DNA from: Ignavibacteria bacterium
GTDB taxonomy: Bacteria; Bacteroidota; Ignavibacteria; Ignavibacteriales; Melioribacteraceae
Assembly: GCA_011049495.1 (NCBI GenBank)
Contig: DSBF01000450.1
Location: 1 to 5,416 of the forward strand
Direction: 5' to 3'
DNA length: 5,416 nucleotides
The notes under the pieces are model-generated. The model had not been told where the DNA came from and did no database searches. It saw nothing but the letters and a program-made list of their open reading frames with translations. The first letter of the stretch is position 1. Each line of letters opens with the position of its first letter. Below are positions 5,289 through 5,416 of the stretch, piece by piece. The translations under genes were made by a program, and so were the position numbers.

Positions 5289-5416
5289 ATGAAATTATCT
5301 CAGGAAGTCATTCAGGCGTGGGAGGAACGTAACGGCCCTGTTGTATTTACTACAGTAGATGGGAATGGAGTACCGAATTCGATTTATGCCACATGTGTGG
5401 GGCGGTTTGACGAGAG
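5289..5416 (+). CDS. Pyridoxamine 5'-phosphate oxidase-like split-barrel protein (3' end outside window)
   Basis: ATG 5289 follows AGGAGG (5277-5282) with six bases of spacing. The 42 visible residues begin MKLSQEVIQAWEERNGPVVF and continue with TTVDGNGVPNSIYATCVGRF. An amphipathic first helix, the strand PVVFTTVD, the turn GNGVPN and the following strand are the usual start of pyridoxamine 5'-phosphate oxidase-family split barrels, small dimeric proteins that bind FMN or related flavins. Such short family members are often unassigned flavoproteins or reductases rather than true PdxH, so I give no symbol. The gene is divergent from the ankyrin gene, with 180 bases between the starts. Two overlapping TATGAT hexamers (5252-5257 and 5257-5262) could be -10 boxes, but no -35 is convincing. 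The composition matches resident chromosome. Confidence 0.75.
   Translation, partial: MKLSQEVIQAWEERNGPVVFTTVDGNGVPNSIYATCVGRFDE

Overview
The window is a bacterial accessory region with clear mosaic composition. AT-rich blocks (about 1-2430 and 3480-4310) alternate with blocks of more even composition (about 2440-3360 and 4430-5416). No taxonomic marker is present. An ankyrin-repeat lipoprotein with a loose lipobox (FTFGC) and the low-to-medium GC would fit a free-living spirochaete, but that is only a weak inference.

Region 1 (1-2430, AT-rich, all plus strand) looks like the eroding end of a defence or restriction island. It opens inside a large HerA/FtsK-superfamily ATPase whose C-terminal 376 residues are visible and intact. 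Next come traces of a short, frameshifted gene (1144-1409). It runs into a small winged-helix gene (1357-1680) that is interrupted by an in-frame TAA exactly where the wing strand should continue. After a 149-base gap (1681-1829) with only a 20-codon ORF (1729-1791) comes an intact but unrecognised 198-residue protein with a TTG start (1830-2426).

Region 2 (2427-3140) begins with a minus-strand ankyrin-repeat C-terminal fragment (2439-2552), cut off at a GGGGTC motif. A promoter and a strong ribosome binding site then lead into an unrecognised 167-residue soluble protein (2637-3140).

Region 3 (3141-4460) holds two short inverted-repeat elements (3193-3352 and 4336-4455). They share AGAGGGGTCGCGTC ends but have different inner stems, each paired with itself. 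I interpret them as REP/REPIN-type non-autonomous elements. Between them lies an AT-rich helical-repeat (TPR-like) gene whose reading frame is split by a run of eight A's (3754-3761).

Region 4 (4431-5416) has a minus-strand ankyrin-repeat lipoprotein whose last residues and stop codon are supplied by the second inverted-repeat element. Divergent from it is the start of a pyridoxamine 5'-phosphate oxidase-like split-barrel protein, which runs off the window.

The most interesting theme is how the short GGGGTCGCG elements relate to gene breakpoints. One end sits in the 3' end of an ankyrin gene, a related motif sits at the truncation point of an ankyrin fragment, and two copies bracket an AT-rich gene. 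No complete new multi-gene system is visible. The HerA-like ATPase belongs to a larger locus upstream of the window.
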